A stretch of DNA of 5,632 bases, taken from contig JAISXQ010000229.1 of the NCBI GenBank assembly GCA_031270425.1, positions 1 through 5,632 on the forward strand. The letters run 5' to 3'. Positions within the stretch are counted from its first letter, which is position 1, and the number at the start of each line of letters is the position of its first letter. Positions 4,995 to 5,632 of the stretch are shown piece by piece. This stretch comes from Prevotellaceae bacterium (GTDB lineage: Bacteria; Bacteroidota; Bacteroidia; Bacteroidales; Paludibacteraceae). A model generated the notes under the pieces. It did not search any database and was not told where the DNA came from. It was given only the letters and a program-made list of their open reading frames with translations. The position numbers and the translations under genes were made by a program.

Positions 4995-5632
4995 ATGAGT
5001 AACTTTTTAAGAATAAGCGCAAAACGACAAAGTAATACGATAGAAACAATCGCGAAAAAACTAAAAATTGTCCCGCCGTCTGTCGAAAAAGATGTGTGGG
5101 TAACAGCCGTACTTCGCGCTTTATTTGCCTTGCCATATTCCGAACATTTATCTTTCAAAGGCGGAACTTCGTTAAGCAAGTGTTACAACCTAATTGAACG
5201 CTTTTCGGAAGACATTGATATTGCGGTTTATCGTGATTTTCTCGGTTTTGGCGGGAATTTATCCAAAACGCAGATTAACGACAAGTTGCGCCGTGCCGCT
5301 TGCTCGTTTGTCCGCGAGAAATTGCAATTCGATGTCGCAAAACAGCTTGAAAATCAAGGCATAAAGCCCGATTTATTTTCCGTAAAAGTAAATATTACGC
5401 CAATCACAACAACCGACCCTGAAATTATTGAAGTGCATTACAAATCGCATTACAATGAGTTAAGTTACCTGAAACCGACTGTAAAAATTGAAGTCAACGG
5501 GCGGTCAATGAACGAGCCGTTACAGAAAGTTTCGTTGCAATCGCTTGTAGATAAGGAGTTTCCCGATGCCTCTTTTGCAGACCATTCTTTTGATGTCAAT
5601 GCCGTTGTACCTGAACGCACATTTTTAGAGAA
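4995..5632 (+). CDS. AbiEii-like nucleotidyltransferase toxin (3' end outside window)
   Basis: The first 212 residues of an AbiEii/AbiGii-type nucleotidyltransferase, the toxin of type IV toxin-antitoxin and abortive-infection systems. The DNA polymerase beta-like active site is intact. Motif I is FKGGTSLSK (54-62). Motif II is RFSEDIDIAV (69-78), with D73 and D75 as metal ligands. The segment PERTFLE at the edge is the start of the next conserved motif. The C-terminal part is missing. Relatives transfer nucleotides to RNA (some modify tRNA acceptor ends), which stops growth; which substrate this one uses cannot be read here. The gene lies 1 nt after the antitoxin stop, so translation is coupled. 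The intact active site argues for a functional toxin. Confidence 0.9.
   Translation, partial: MSNFLRISAKRQSNTIETIAKKLKIVPPSVEKDVWVTAVLRALFALPYSEHLSFKGGTSLSKCYNLIERFSEDIDIAVYRDFLGFGGNLSKTQINDKLRRAACSFVREKLQFDVAKQLENQGIKPDLFSVKVNITPITTTDPEIIEVHYKSHYNELSYLKPTVKIEVNGRSMNEPLQKVSLQSLVDKEFPDASFADHSFDVNAVVPERTFLE

Noticed and set aside
4600..5179. Minus-strand open frames opposite the antitoxin and toxin genes
   Set aside because: Antisense shadows of two well-supported plus-strand genes with conserved motifs.

Overview
The window reads as a chromosomal segment from a member of the Bacteroidota, most likely Bacteroidales. Three promoters match or approach the phylum's consensus (-7 TAnnTTTG, -33 TTG), intergenic DNA is AT-rich, Shine-Dalgarno signals are weak, and the proteins (RecR, NspC, the small hotdog thioesterase, the DUF6088-type antitoxin) look typical of that group. 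I cannot fix the genus from sequence alone.

Positions 1-3737 are conserved-looking chromosome, all read on the minus strand. From upstream to downstream: nspC (carboxynorspermidine/carboxyspermidine decarboxylase, 2553-3737), an acyl-CoA thioesterase (2056-2466) just after a nine-unit 8-bp tandem repeat, then a recR-led operon with its own good promoter at 1968-1997. That operon holds recR (1300-1923), a four-helix membrane protein of unknown function (834-1292), a small HAD-family hydrolase (380-802) and a GNAT acetyltransferase that runs off the left edge. The GNAT follows the hydrolase in the same frame after one TAG codon and has no in-frame ATG in the visible part. nspC carries a short in-frame stretch made of 7-bp repeats next to its catalytic cysteine.

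Positions 3738-4396 hold no intact protein gene but are structured: the nspC promoter, a strong inverted repeat that fits a terminator, an apparent 3' remnant of an outer-membrane beta-barrel gene (minus strand), then a plus-strand mini transcription unit (candidate promoter at 4021-4028, strong intrinsic terminator at 4138-4175) enclosing a hydrophobic mini-ORF without an ATG.

From 4397 to the right edge is a plus-strand two-gene cassette: an AbiEi/DUF6088-like antitoxin and an AbiEii-like nucleotidyltransferase toxin (cut by the window end). They are separated by 1 nt and preceded by a 10-bp-arm palindrome that is a good candidate autoregulatory operator. This is an accessory type IV toxin-antitoxin/abortive-infection module beside housekeeping genes. 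The truncated outer-membrane gene next to it suggests rearrangement or insertion at this boundary.
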